From Rhodospirillaceae bacterium (lineage in GTDB: Bacteria > Pseudomonadota > Alphaproteobacteria > Rhodospirillales > Rhodospirillaceae), in NCBI GenBank assembly GCA_002691085.1, contig NZGX01000041.1, positions 22,269-37,738 of the forward strand: DNA of 15,470 nt, read 5' to 3'. The position numbers were made by a program, and so were the translations under genes. The notes under the pieces were generated by a model, which saw only the letters and a list, made by a program, of their open reading frames with translations, did no database searches and was not told where the DNA came from. Below are positions 1 through 7,237 of the stretch, piece after piece (positions within the stretch are counted from its first letter, which is position 1; the number at the start of each line of letters is the position of its first letter).

Positions 1-1
1 C

Positions 2-379
2 CTAATAAATACTGAACGTAAAGTATTAGCATCTGATAGAGCAAATAGTAATTTTTCAGTAGCAAGATATCTACAAGTTGCAGGAAATTATGATGCAACT
101 GCTTTTTTATTAACATTAAGTAAGAATTTAACTGCTCGGAATTTTATGCAATATGATAGTGAAAATTTTAATAAATTATTTCTTGATGCTTGGTACACAA
201 ATAATATTACTGAAAGAAATAAAAAAATATATTTTGCAGAAGAACAAGCAATTATTGATCACCCTATGATCCCTCTTTATTTTTATTCAAGTAGGAGATT
301 AATCAAACCATTTGTCAAAGGATGGGTAAGTAATTCAAGAGGAGTATACCCTTCACGATGGGTGTATATTGAAAGGTAA
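2..379 (+). CDS. OppA-type peptide ABC transporter substrate-binding protein, C-terminal fragment
   Basis: This is the C-terminal 125 codons of a periplasmic solute-binding protein of the SBP_bac_5 (oligopeptide/dipeptide, OppA/DppA) family, which captures peptides and hands them to an ABC permease. The reading frame is open from base 2 to the TAA at 377-379, so the 5' part lies outside the window. What identifies it is the end of the family fold: a segment on erecting small residues (YDSENFNKLFLDAW), an 'E..KKIYFAEEQAIIDHPMIPLY' stretch in which the helix precedes the conserved I-P-L-Y strand, then YFYSSRRLIKPFVKGW, matching the 'LVKPYVKGW' signature near the C-terminus of OppA proteins. The ATG at 146 is an internal methionine, not a start, because homologous-looking sequence continues upstream. 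The MOSC gene begins 6 bases after the stop, so the two are probably cotranscribed. The transported substrate cannot be told. Confidence 0.85.
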   Translation, partial: LINTERKVLASDRANSNFSVARYLQVAGNYDATAFLLTLSKNLTARNFMQYDSENFNKLFLDAWYTNNITERNKKIYFAEEQAIIDHPMIPLYFYSSRRLIKPFVKGWVSNSRGVYPSRWVYIER

Positions 380-385
380 TTACAT

Positions 386-820
386 ATGCCAATTTTATTA
401 GGGATAGCATATGCTAGTAAAAAAAGAGAAAAATTAGAAGAATTATCTAAAGCTAGTATTTCAATAGATGAAGGTATAATTGGTGACAGACGTGGTTCGT
501 CAAACCAGAGACAGATAACAGTACTTTTTAAAAATGATTGGATAGATGCATGCAAGGAATTAGGTAAAGATATACCTTGGATTTATAGAAGAGCAAATCT
601 CTTTGTGAGTGACTTACGAGCCCGTGAATGTTCAAACAGAAGAATCTTAATAGGGGATGTTATACTTAGGGTTAATTTTGAGACAGACCCCTGCTCTGTT
701 ATGGATAATCAACATGAAGGGTTAATGAAAGCCCTAACACCCATGTGGAGAGGTGGGGTCTGTTGTTCAGTAATTAAAGGTGGTGAAATTATAGTTGGTG
801 AAAAAATTAAACTAGATTAA
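386..820 (+). CDS. MOSC domain-containing protein
   Basis: A 144-residue stand-alone MOSC (molybdenum cofactor sulfurase C-terminal) domain protein. Such domains bind or transfer sulfur or molybdenum cofactor and include YiiM-like proteins; the substrate here is unknown. Visible marks are the 'GIIGDRRG' segment at residues 30-37, 'RRANLFVSDL' at 68-77, the conserved cysteine of the 'TDPC' motif (C103), and the closing GG...V.KGGEI.VGE.I pattern at 123-141. An extra C126-C127 pair sits near the end. The length fits a single domain without the N-terminal beta barrel of larger MOSC proteins. The ATG at 386 has an AAAGG ribosome site that overlaps the end of the upstream peptide-binding gene, so translation is probably coupled to it. 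The stop codon overlaps that of the convergent flavoprotein gene. Confidence 0.85.
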   Translation: MPILLGIAYASKKREKLEELSKASISIDEGIIGDRRGSSNQRQITVLFKNDWIDACKELGKDIPWIYRRANLFVSDLRARECSNRRILIGDVILRVNFETDPCSVMDNQHEGLMKALTPMWRGGVCCSVIKGGEIIVGEKIKLD

Positions 821-2316
821 ATTGAAAGATTCATACCAAGCCAGCGGCCAAGAGTTAGAGCTGGAGTTAACATCATTCCTGGAGTAAAAACTTTTCCAAG
901 TGTTGAACCACTTCCAAGCACTTCACCTGCTGCATATAAATTAGGAATTGGCTTTTCATTACTATCTAAAACCCTAAGAGAATTATCTACCTTAATACCA
1001 ACAGCAGAGGTTGCAGAATGACCATGATGTATAATAGCATAATAAGGAGCACTCTTAATTTGCCTCGGCATAAATTTTCTACCAAGAGAATCTTCCCCCG
1101 TCCTTACGCTCTTATTATAATCAACTATTGTTTTTCTTAAGCCTTCAAAACTTAATGAAGCTTTTCTTGAGAGTTCTTCAATTGTATTTGCAGAAATAAA
1201 CATGGGGTGAGTATTAAAATGCTCAAGCATTTTTTTCCTTGACCAACCTCTTACTCCTGGAGGGGAAGATCTAAATATTTGTTCATCAAAGACTATCGCA
1301 TATCTAAAGTCATCTTGGTCATTTAGTGCAGCTGCTCTATTCTCAGTTAGGGGTTCATCTTCTCTGATAAATCTATCACCATTATTATTTACCCAAATTT
1401 CCCATGGTAACCTTTGATCAGGATAAGTTGTAAAACGTGAATACACTTTTGCAGGAAAATTTGTAGAAGATATTATAGAGCCAGTCCCTGCTCTATGAAG
1501 GTCATAACCACGAAGCGACCCACCTACTGATTCTGCAAGCTCTAAACCCTTACCAAAATTAAATGGCCACGTACCACCAGTATAAGTTGGTTCGCCAATT
1601 AGCTTTTCAAATAGCTCAGGGTTCATTGCATAACCCCCAGTAGTTAACAAAATATTTTTTCCTTTAAAACTCACCGTATCAATTTTGGTTTGAACAGTGA
1701 CACCTTCAACAGAACCAGAGTCTGACCTATTCAAGCTAATTACGTCACTATCTAGTTGCGTAACAACTCTTCCGCTCTTTAATTCAGGCTCAAGCTCATT
1801 TAAAATTGCAGCTAAAATATCTTTTCCAGCATTCTTACCCCAAATATAACGTGCGGTAGTGTAGCAAGGCCTTCCAGGAGACCCTCCCGTAACAGGATGG
1901 TCAGGTAAAGGTTTTAAGCCATTATCTAGTAACCAGTTTACTGTATCTGGAGCGTTATCAACGGTTTTCCGAATTATATCCTTATTGGCAAGACCACTGG
2001 TCATTCTCATAATATCAGCGTAGTGATCATCTGGGGTGTCAATTATTCCTTTATCTTTTTGAGTTTTTGTACCCGCGGCTGCAATCTGCCCCATAGCTAA
2101 ATTTAGAGTTCCTCCAATTTTACTGGCAGAGTCAATTAATAAAACCCGAGCTCCTCGTTTAGATGCAAAGACAGCTGCAGGTAATCCTGCTGTTCCCGCT
2201 CCAACAATTATAAAATCCCATTCCTCTTCTGCATTTGACACTGCAGAGAAAGAATTTGAAACCTGCGCAGAAGCAACAGCAACACTTCCAACAAATGTCC
2301 TTCTTTTCATCGACAT
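817..2316 (-). CDS. FAD-dependent oxidoreductase (fumarate reductase/3-ketosteroid dehydrogenase flavoprotein family), probable Tat substrate
   Basis: A 499-residue flavoprotein of the FAD_binding_2 family, which includes flavocytochrome c fumarate reductases, urocanate reductases and 3-ketosteroid dehydrogenases. The N-terminus MSMKRRTFVGS has a twin-arginine pair at residues 5-6 before a weakly hydrophobic stretch, which suggests folded export through the Tat system; the hydrophobic region is short, so this is likely but not certain. The Rossmann FAD site DFIIVGAGTAG is at 35-44, followed by an acidic strand end (LLID, 59-62) and the GGT at 68-70. The capping domain occupies about 120-430 and the C-terminal FAD-contact motif NLYAAGEVLGSGSTLG is at 459-474. 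No heme-binding CxxCH is present, so electrons must come from a separate partner. An AGG ribosome site lies 6 bases before the ATG at 2316. It follows the TPR gene by 26 bases, probably in one operon. Substrate unknown. Confidence 0.85.
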   Translation of the reverse strand: MSMKRRTFVGSVAVASAQVSNSFSAVSNAEEEWDFIIVGAGTAGLPAAVFASKRGARVLLIDSASKIGGTLNLAMGQIAAAGTKTQKDKGIIDTPDDHYADIMRMTSGLANKDIIRKTVDNAPDTVNWLLDNGLKPLPDHPVTGGSPGRPCYTTARYIWGKNAGKDILAAILNELEPELKSGRVVTQLDSDVISLNRSDSGSVEGVTVQTKIDTVSFKGKNILLTTGGYAMNPELFEKLIGEPTYTGGTWPFNFGKGLELAESVGGSLRGYDLHRAGTGSIISSTNFPAKVYSRFTTYPDQRLPWEIWVNNNGDRFIREDEPLTENRAAALNDQDDFRYAIVFDEQIFRSSPPGVRGWSRKKMLEHFNTHPMFISANTIEELSRKASLSFEGLRKTIVDYNKSVRTGEDSLGRKFMPRQIKSAPYYAIIHHGHSATSAVGIKVDNSLRVLDSNEKPIPNLYAAGEVLGSGSTLGKVFTPGMMLTPALTLGRWLGMNLSI

Positions 2317-2342
2317 ATTCTACCTACTTAATCTTATAAAAA

Positions 2343-2855
2343 TTACTTCTTTTCAGGAGGAGACCAAACAATTGATCCATCTTTAAACTTCTCAATAGCA
2401 GTTTGCAAAGTATAAAAAGCCTCACAACCATCTGGACATATACCTTCTAACTTTTGAAGATTTAATTTGGCATCTTCCAACTTACCTAGCTTAAGGAATA
2501 GTTCCCCCTGATACTCCAGAGCACCTTGATGCTTGGAATTTGAGAGTAAAGCCGCATTATATGAAATCATTGACTCATTGTTAAGACCCAGCCCTCTTTG
2601 ACTATACCCTTTGAGAGTTAGCGCTTCTGCATTCTCTGGATACCATTCTAGTACATCGGAGTTAAGGTATGCTATTGCCTCTTCGTATTTCCCTGAATCA
2701 ATCATCTCTTGGACCTCAGAGAAATCTAGATCTTCCTCAAATGGAAAATCTACTCCAGCTATTGCCCACAATTTAAAACTATAAAATGCAATAGTAAAAA
2801 AAAATATAATAAAAGTGGGAGAAAGTCTCACAAACGACGGATTATAACTTTTCAT
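2343..2855 (-). CDS. TPR-repeat protein with N-terminal export or anchor segment
   Basis: A 170-residue protein with a hydrophobic segment at about residues 13-33 (PTFIIFFFTIAFYSF...), either a signal peptide ending near the AIAG at 31-34 or a single membrane anchor. The rest is helical tetratricopeptide repeat: a degenerate helix pair at about 45-75 (KYEEAIAYL), a clear repeat at 77-110 (ALTLKGYSQRGLGLNNESMISYNAAL) and another at 111-145 (ALEYQGELFLKLGKLEDAKLNL). It ends with a conserved-looking CPDGC motif (C140, C144) followed by EAFYTLQTAI; small alphaproteobacterial TPR proteins with this cysteine-bearing tail are familiar to me but have no assigned job that I know. TPRs bind peptides or proteins, so a scaffold or chaperone role for the flavoprotein encoded directly downstream is a reasonable inference from position only. 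The ATG at 2855 has a GAGAAG ribosome site. Confidence 0.75.
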   Translation of the reverse strand: MKSYNPSFVRLSPTFIIFFFTIAFYSFKLWAIAGVDFPFEEDLDFSEVQEMIDSGKYEEAIAYLNSDVLEWYPENAEALTLKGYSQRGLGLNNESMISYNAALLSNSKHQGALEYQGELFLKLGKLEDAKLNLQKLEGICPDGCEAFYTLQTAIEKFKDGSIVWSPPEKK

Positions 2856-2894
2856 AATGCTTCTCTTTTAAAAACTTAAATTTAAATACTCATC

Positions 2895-2923
2895 ATTATA
2901 GACTTTATTAAATATATAAAAAA
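2895..2923 (-). promoter_or_regulatory. Candidate promoter for the TPR-flavoprotein operon
   Basis: A perfect TATAAT -10 box reads right to left at 2900-2895, about 40 bases before the TPR start codon. Seventeen bases upstream is only a T-run (2918-2923), a poor -35. Readthrough from the tRNA-Glu gene upstream on the same strand could also feed this operon. Confidence 0.3.
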
Positions 2924-2933
2924 GGTATAAATC

Positions 2934-3009
2934 TGGTGACCCCTACGGGATTTGAACCCGTGTTGCCGCCGTGAAAGGGCGGTGTCCTAGGCCACTAGAC
3001 GAAGGGGTC
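2934..3009 (-). tRNA. tRNA-Glu (anticodon UUC)
   Basis: A complete 76-base tRNA on the minus strand. The acceptor stem GACCCCT pairs perfectly with AGGGGTC, the discriminator is A, and CCA is encoded (2934-2936). The anticodon stem CCGCC/GGCGG closes the loop CTTTCAC, giving anticodon TTC, which reads the GAA and GAG glutamate codons. The T arm is ACGGG-TTCGAAT-CCCGT and the D arm contains GTCTAGTGGCCTAGGAC, typical of bacterial tRNA-Glu. A T-run (CCTTTTTTAT) lies just downstream and may help end the transcript. Confidence 0.97.
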
Positions 3010-3023
3010 TAATGGATTAAAAT

Positions 3024-3052
3024 CGTATAGCGGTTCATTAGATTTCATGCAA
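3024..3052 (-). promoter_or_regulatory. Candidate sigma-70-type promoter of tRNA-Glu
   Basis: On the minus strand TTGCAT (3052-3047) is followed after exactly 17 bases by TATACG (3029-3024), and the mature 5' end of the tRNA lies 14 bases further on at 3009. The spacing is ideal and both boxes match the consensus at four positions. Assignment rests on pattern and position only. Confidence 0.5.
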
Positions 3053-3101
3053 CCCTAGAAATTGAATAAAATACAAACAAGATCGAAAATAAGCGTAAAA
3101 T

Positions 3102-3602
3102 ATGTTCCAAGTTAGAGAAATAAAACCTGAGGATCTTGAAGAAGTAACTGATATCTATAATTATTACGTGATTTCAAGCGCCTCTACATTTGACAACGAA
3201 ATACAAAAAAATGAAACTTTAAAACATAGATTTGATACTTTAATTAATCAAAAAATGCCTATTCTAATTGCTGAGAGTAATCAAAAGGTTGTTGGATATG
3301 CTTATACTTCTCCATATAGACAAAGATGGGGATATAGATTTACAGTTGAAAACTCTATTTTTATTCATAAAGATTTTGTTAGAAAAGGTATTGGTGAGAT
3401 TCTCCTCAAAGAACTTATAAAAAAGGTCAAAATTCTAGGTTTTAATCAAGTTGTAGCTATAATTGGTGATTCATCTAATGTTGCATCTATTAAACTTCAT
3501 AGAAAACTAGGTTTCCAGATTGTAGGAAAAATGCCTAAAATCGGTAGAAAATTTAATAAATGGTTAGATAACGTAATAATGCAAAAAACTCTTAATGAGT
3601 AA
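3102..3602 (+). CDS. GNAT N-acetyltransferase, phosphinothricin/methionine-sulfoximine acetyltransferase type
   Basis: A 166-residue acetyltransferase of the GNAT fold that uses acetyl-CoA to acetylate the alpha-amino group of small amino acids or analogues. It resembles the Pat/Bar/MnaT group along its whole length: an N-terminal 'R.I.P.D...V..IYNYYV' block (5-23), a TFDNE segment (29-33), GYAYTSPYRQR-GYRFTVENSIF (65-87) including E83, the acetyl-CoA pyrophosphate loop RKGIG (94-98), VVAIIGDSSNVASIKLHRKLGF (117-138) and the closing FNKWLDNVIMQKTL. Chromosomal members in bacteria without phosphinothricin usually act on methionine sulfone, methionine sulfoximine or other amino acids, so the exact substrate is open. 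It stands alone on the plus strand between tRNA-Glu and a convergent gene. No strong ribosome site is visible before the ATG; a GNAT of other substrate cannot be ruled out. Confidence 0.85.
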   Translation: MFQVREIKPEDLEEVTDIYNYYVISSASTFDNEIQKNETLKHRFDTLINQKMPILIAESNQKVVGYAYTSPYRQRWGYRFTVENSIFIHKDFVRKGIGEILLKELIKKVKILGFNQVVAIIGDSSNVASIKLHRKLGFQIVGKMPKIGRKFNKWLDNVIMQKTLNE

Positions 3603-3634
3603 TTTCTGAAATCACCTAACAAATTATAAAAAAA

Positions 3635-4267
3635 TTATTGAGGCTTCACCATTTTTGCAACTGCAGCTACAAGTTCAAAATAAGAATATTGCTGATTTTT
3701 CTGGCAATTACCATTAATAGCACCTGTAATTGCTGGCTTATTTTCAATGGGTATAATCAGGTCTGGATCAATAGTATTTTGAAATCCCTGAATGAAAGCA
3801 AAGGCCCATAAATCTGCCATTTCTGCCTTTAATTGTTCTCCAGCAGGTCCTGATAAGGCATTTACATGAGCACCGCATGAATATTCTTTAGGAGTAAATT
3901 CATTACTTAAGACGCTAGGAATTGATCTTGTTCTTGAAGAAGCCACAAATTCTGATACTGCACCAAGGGTAGCTTCAGGATTTTCTCTACATTTTGATAA
4001 TATAGCAGATACAAGTTTTCCTTCTGTCTTAGAAGAATCGTCCCACTTAACAGCATCTTTTCCTTTGTAAAAACCCGAAAAATATCCAACAATCCATAAT
4101 TTTGCTAACTCAGCTTTTGGTTTATTAATTGAATTATCTCCTTGGCCATTTACAAAATCAAGGCAACGCATCTCAGTAAAGGCTACCTCACCTTGTTGCG
4201 CATATGAATAACTAAATATTCCAAAAGTAAAAAACAAAACTAAAAGAAACTTGATTAACTTTTCCAC
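3635..4267 (-). CDS. Secreted protein with two tandem HdeA-like domains
   Basis: A 210-residue exported protein. It has a clear signal peptide (KLIKFLLVLFFTFGIFSYSYA) with likely cleavage after A23. The mature part is two similar halves. Each opens with a cysteine (C35, C131), continues with an 'AEL/AEM..LW...F..GF' helix (53-66 and 148-162), and closes with a second cysteine (C93, C188), so the spacing inside each half is 58 and 57 residues. This pattern of two cysteines around a helical core with W and G recalls the HdeA/HdeB acid-periplasmic chaperone fold, in which the pair forms one disulfide; the likeness is by pattern, not by strong sequence identity. Function is therefore uncertain. 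The start is GTG at 4267, chosen because AAGGGG lies 7 bases upstream and because the signal peptide begins there. It is convergent with the acetyltransferase gene. Confidence 0.65.
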   Translation of the reverse strand: MEKLIKFLLVLFFTFGIFSYSYAQQGEVAFTEMRCLDFVNGQGDNSINKPKAELAKLWIVGYFSGFYKGKDAVKWDDSSKTEGKLVSAILSKCRENPEATLGAVSEFVASSRTRSIPSVLSNEFTPKEYSCGAHVNALSGPAGEQLKAEMADLWAFAFIQGFQNTIDPDLIIPIENKPAITGAINGNCQKNQQYSYFELVAAVAKMVKPQ

Positions 4268-4274
4268 CTCTTAT

Positions 4275-4280
4275 CCCCTT
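4275..4280 (-). promoter_or_regulatory. Ribosome binding site AAGGGG fixing a GTG start
   Basis: AAGGGG on the minus strand sits 7 bases upstream of the GTG at 4267-4265. It is the strongest ribosome site in the window and supports the GTG start of the two-domain secreted protein. Confidence 0.65.
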
Positions 4281-4308
4281 ATGTCTAAGTAATTAACAAG
4301 GTTATTGT

Positions 4309-4341
4309 ATAATAAGTCGCATGGCATAATATTCATGTCAA
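4309..4341 (-). promoter_or_regulatory. Weak candidate promoter for the secreted two-domain protein
   Basis: A perfect TTGACA reads right to left at 4341-4336, and TATTAT lies at 4314-4309. The spacer is 21 bases, longer than the usual 16-18, so one of the boxes may be mis-assigned. The position, about 40 bases before the GTG start and within the recJ-to-secreted-protein gap, is suitable. Confidence 0.25.
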
Positions 4342-4373
4342 TGCCTACATATAATAAATTTCAACAAATAAAT

Positions 4374-4400
4374 CTAATCAAAACTAAAACTAATCAAAAC
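4374..4400. repeat. Short direct repeat CTAATCAAAAC x2
   Basis: The 11-base word CTAATCAAAAC occurs at 4374-4384 and again at 4390-4400, a 16-base period, in the gap just downstream of recJ. It could be a tandem binding site or chance in AT-rich sequence. Confidence 0.5.
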
Positions 4401-4413
4401 AAATTTAATTTTA

Positions 4414-6204
4414 TTAGGCCCATGCTCCATCTTCAATAATAAATTGTACTTCAGATTTGTTTCTCCATAAATTCTCTCTTACTATACCTGCTAAATGTAA
4501 TTCTCTTCCGCAAGTATCGAGTAATGCTTTTCCCAGTTCAGTGTCTACGCTATTGAAAGCAATTGCATTAATATATTTACCGTTCTTTGCAGAAATAAAA
4601 CATTTTACGTGCTTCCCACCCACCAAAGTTGCTTTTGTTATATTGGCAAAAACAACAGCTATTCTTGGCTCCTCATTTTCTGACCCAAAAGGTTCTAATA
4701 ACTTTAACTCACCTAAGAGTGAATTATTGAGACCGTGGGAGGAGATAATGGAACTTATGGTTAAAATAGGATTAGACATGCTTTCAGAAACTTGATGTTC
4801 TATTTCCATTCCTAAAAATTTTTCAAGCGTACTTAGATTTTCTTCAAGGACAGTAAAACCTGCAGCCATTGCATGTCCCCCTCCACTAAAAATAATATCT
4901 TTCTTAGCTGCCAAATGTATTATTTGGCCCAAATCAATACCTACAACAGACCTGCAAGACCCCTTTGACATTCCCCCATCAATTGCAACTACAATAGTTG
5001 GTAAATTATATTTTTCCTTTAATCTACTTGCAACAATACCAATTACACCGGGATGCCAATTATTGTTTGATACTAAAATGAATTTATCGTTAGGAGATTT
5101 ATTTTTTTCTATCTGCTCAATAGCTTCATTAAAAACATTATTTTCGACTTCTTTCCTATTAGAGTTGTACTCATCAAGTCTTAGGGCTAAACTAAAAGCT
5201 TCATCCCCACTTTTAGAAGACAGAAGTCTTGTTCCAAGAGAAGCCTCTCCAACCCTACCCCCAGCATTAATTCTGGGACCAATCTTAAAACCAACATCCC
5301 CAGATGAAATAGCTCCAGAAACATTAACAATATCACATAATGCATTAATACCCTTATTTTTTCTAAGAGACATAACTGATAAACCTTGCTTAACGAGTGC
5401 CCTGTTTAGTTTTTTTAAAGGAACAACATCACAAACGGTACCAAGAGCAACAAGGTCCAACCACTGCATCAAATCTGGCTTTTGAGTATTTGTATTTAAA
5501 TACCACCCAATTTTATCAAGAGTCGAATTTAATGCGACAATAAACATAAAAACTACACCAACAGCTGCTAAATAATCAAGATTGCTTTTATCATCATGTC
5601 TTTTTGGATTAACGACTGCAATTGCTCTAGGAAGACGACTCTCGACTTTGTGATGATCAATTACAATGACGTCTAAACCAAATTTACCTGCATCATCAAG
5701 AGCTTCAAAAGCAGTAATACCACAATCAACAGTGATAACAACTGAATGACCGTTATCACTTATATCTTTCATTGCTCTAGAGTTGGGGCCATAACCTTCT
5801 TTTATTCTGTCTGGGATATAGCTTGTAACATTTACTTTGATATGATTAAAAAATGAAATCAGAAGCGCAGAGGATGTTGCTCCATCAACATCATAATCCC
5901 CAAAGATACAAATTTTTTCATTTTTTTGTATTGCCAAAACAATCCTATCTACTGCCTTAGACATATCAGAAAATAAATTTGGGTCTGGCATTAAATTACG
6001 AATCTTTGGATCCAAAAAATTTTTTAACTCAATAGAATCAAAACCCTTTAAGGATAATATACTTGCAAGTAGTTCAGAAACATTAAAAGAGTTTTTTATT
6101 TCTCGTATAGAAATATCATCAAAAGAAAAGTTTACCCATGATTTCCCAAGAAATGATTTATCTATATTCAAACTATTCAAGTCATTTGAATTAGTTTTGC
6201 TCAT
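4414..6204 (-). CDS. recJ: Single-stranded-DNA-specific 5'-3' exonuclease RecJ
   Basis: RecJ degrades single-stranded DNA from the 5' end in RecF-pathway recombination, mismatch repair and base excision repair, in the cytoplasm. The 596-residue length is close to E. coli RecJ (577). The DHH phosphoesterase domain is complete: DYDVDG at 103-108 (metal-binding aspartates), DCG at 160-162, and DHH at 183-185. The family signature GPRINAGGR is at 309-317. The DHHA1 domain follows with WHPGVIGIVASR at 383-394, SKGSCRS at 413-419 and SGGGHAMAAGF at 440-450; the last 120 or so residues form the OB-like C-terminal domain. All catalytic motifs are intact. It starts only 5 bases after the glpX stop and is the last gene of the aminotransferase-hom-glpX-recJ run, so it is likely made at a level set by that operon. 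Confidence 0.97.
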   Translation of the reverse strand: MSKTNSNDLNSLNIDKSFLGKSWVNFSFDDISIREIKNSFNVSELLASILSLKGFDSIELKNFLDPKIRNLMPDPNLFSDMSKAVDRIVLAIQKNEKICIFGDYDVDGATSSALLISFFNHIKVNVTSYIPDRIKEGYGPNSRAMKDISDNGHSVVITVDCGITAFEALDDAGKFGLDVIVIDHHKVESRLPRAIAVVNPKRHDDKSNLDYLAAVGVVFMFIVALNSTLDKIGWYLNTNTQKPDLMQWLDLVALGTVCDVVPLKKLNRALVKQGLSVMSLRKNKGINALCDIVNVSGAISSGDVGFKIGPRINAGGRVGEASLGTRLLSSKSGDEAFSLALRLDEYNSNRKEVENNVFNEAIEQIEKNKSPNDKFILVSNNNWHPGVIGIVASRLKEKYNLPTIVVAIDGGMSKGSCRSVVGIDLGQIIHLAAKKDIIFSGGGHAMAAGFTVLEENLSTLEKFLGMEIEHQVSESMSNPILTISSIISSHGLNNSLLGELKLLEPFGSENEEPRIAVVFANITKATLVGGKHVKCFISAKNGKYINAIAFNSVDTELGKALLDTCGRELHLAGIVRENLWRNKSEVQFIIEDGAWA

Positions 6205-6209
6205 AAATA

Positions 6210-7202
6210 CTAACCTGAAATATCATTATCAAATCTATGATGTGCCTCAATATATCTTGATGTTCTTGATTTTGATCTCATAACTAAGGAATGAGTTATA
6301 GCTGCACCTGAAAAACGTCTAACCCCTTTTAACATTGCACCATTAGTAACTCCTGTGGCTGCAAACATTACATTTCCTTTTGCTAAATCCAATAGCTCAT
6401 ATTTTCTATTAACATCTTTAATACCCCATTTTTCTGCTCGTCTTAACTCCTCAGAATTCCCAAAAATCAAACGACCTTGCATTTGCCCTCCAATACATCT
6501 TAATGCTGCTGCTGCAAGAACACCCTCAGGGGAGCCACCTGAGCCCATATATATATCTACACCACTCTCTTCTTGGGAAGTTGCAATGACCCCAGATACA
6601 TCTCCATCTGGTATGAGCATAATCCTGGCTCCAGAATTGCGAACACTATCAATCATTTTTTCGTGTCTTGGTCGATCGAGAATACATACAACAAGATCAG
6701 ATACGCTGCACTTTTTGACACTTGCCAAAGCTTTAAGGTTTTCTTCTGGACTATTATCCAGATCAACGGTTCCATTTGGTACTTCTGAACCTACTGCAAT
6801 CTTTTCCATATAAACATCAGGCGCGTTCAAAAAATTACCAGACTCTGCCATTGCAATTACAGCGAGGGCATTCTGTCCGCCCTTGGCAGTAATTGTTGTA
6901 CCCTCAAGGGGATCAAGTGCAATATCAACTTTTGGCCCTTCACCACTTCCAACTTTTTCACCAATATATAACATAGGAGCTTCGTCCCTCTCCCCTTCAC
7001 CTATAACAACAGTACCTTCAATGTTTAGACTGTTTAAAGCTTGTCTCATTGCATCTACAGCGGCTTGGTCTGCTGCCTTTTCATCTCCACGTCCCATTAG
7101 CCTTGAAGCGGATAAAGCTGCAGCTTCTGTAACTCTAACAGCCTCAAGAGCTAAATTACGCTCCAATACATTTGTAAAACTTCCATCGAGTTTAATTGAC
7201 AT
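6210..7202 (-). CDS. glpX: Class II fructose-1,6-bisphosphatase GlpX
   Basis: GlpX removes the 1-phosphate of fructose 1,6-bisphosphate, the committed step of gluconeogenesis; some alphaproteobacterial members also act on sedoheptulose 1,7-bisphosphate. The 330-residue protein has the metal/phosphate motifs of this lithium-sensitive phosphatase family: IGEGERDEAP at 67-76, DPLEGTT at 97-103, DGDVSG at 199-204 and GSGGSPEG at 220-227, plus the FAATGVTNG loop near 280. I start it at the ATG at 7202, not at the in-frame TTG 12 bases upstream, because that TTGGAG contains the GGAG ribosome site 6 bases before the ATG. It lies between hom (35-base gap) and recJ (5-base gap) in an evident operon. 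No class I Fbp gene is visible here. Confidence 0.96.
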   Translation of the reverse strand: MSIKLDGSFTNVLERNLALEAVRVTEAAALSASRLMGRGDEKAADQAAVDAMRQALNSLNIEGTVVIGEGERDEAPMLYIGEKVGSGEGPKVDIALDPLEGTTITAKGGQNALAVIAMAESGNFLNAPDVYMEKIAVGSEVPNGTVDLDNSPEENLKALASVKKCSVSDLVVCILDRPRHEKMIDSVRNSGARIMLIPDGDVSGVIATSQEESGVDIYMGSGGSPEGVLAAAALRCIGGQMQGRLIFGNSEELRRAEKWGIKDVNRKYELLDLAKGNVMFAATGVTNGAMLKGVRRFSGAAITHSLVMRSKSRTSRYIEAHHRFDNDISG

Positions 7203-7208
7203 TAGATA

Positions 7209-7212
7209 CTCC
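7209..7212 (-). promoter_or_regulatory. Ribosome binding site deciding the glpX start
   Basis: GGAG on the minus strand, 6 bases before ATG 7202. It occupies the second codon of the longer TTG-initiated reading, so the longer start would lack its ribosome site and the ATG is preferred. Confidence 0.65.
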
Positions 7213-7237
7213 AATAAGTGAGTTATAATTAATTTTC

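Noticed and set aside
2934..3602. tRNA-Glu as an integration site for a mobile element, with the acetyltransferase as cargo
   Set aside because: No integrase, no repeated 3' tRNA fragment and no change in base use were seen; a lone GNAT gene next to a tRNA is not enough.
3603..3634. Intrinsic terminator between the convergent acetyltransferase and secreted-protein genes
   Set aside because: The 32-base gap has only AATT-type AT sequence and no GC-bearing inverted repeat.
3907..4092. Short open frame within the secreted two-domain protein, same strand
   Set aside because: Overlaps a gene with a clear signal peptide and ribosome site; the alternative frame shows no domain.
5063..5485. Open frame of 140 codons on the plus strand opposite recJ
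   Set aside because: Fully within the recJ catalytic core, whose motifs are intact on the other strand; no ribosome site or recognisable domain.
6355..6813. Open frame of 152 codons on the plus strand opposite glpX
   Set aside because: It lies wholly inside the complementary strand of a clear glpX gene, has no family likeness and an amino acid mix typical of a shadow frame.
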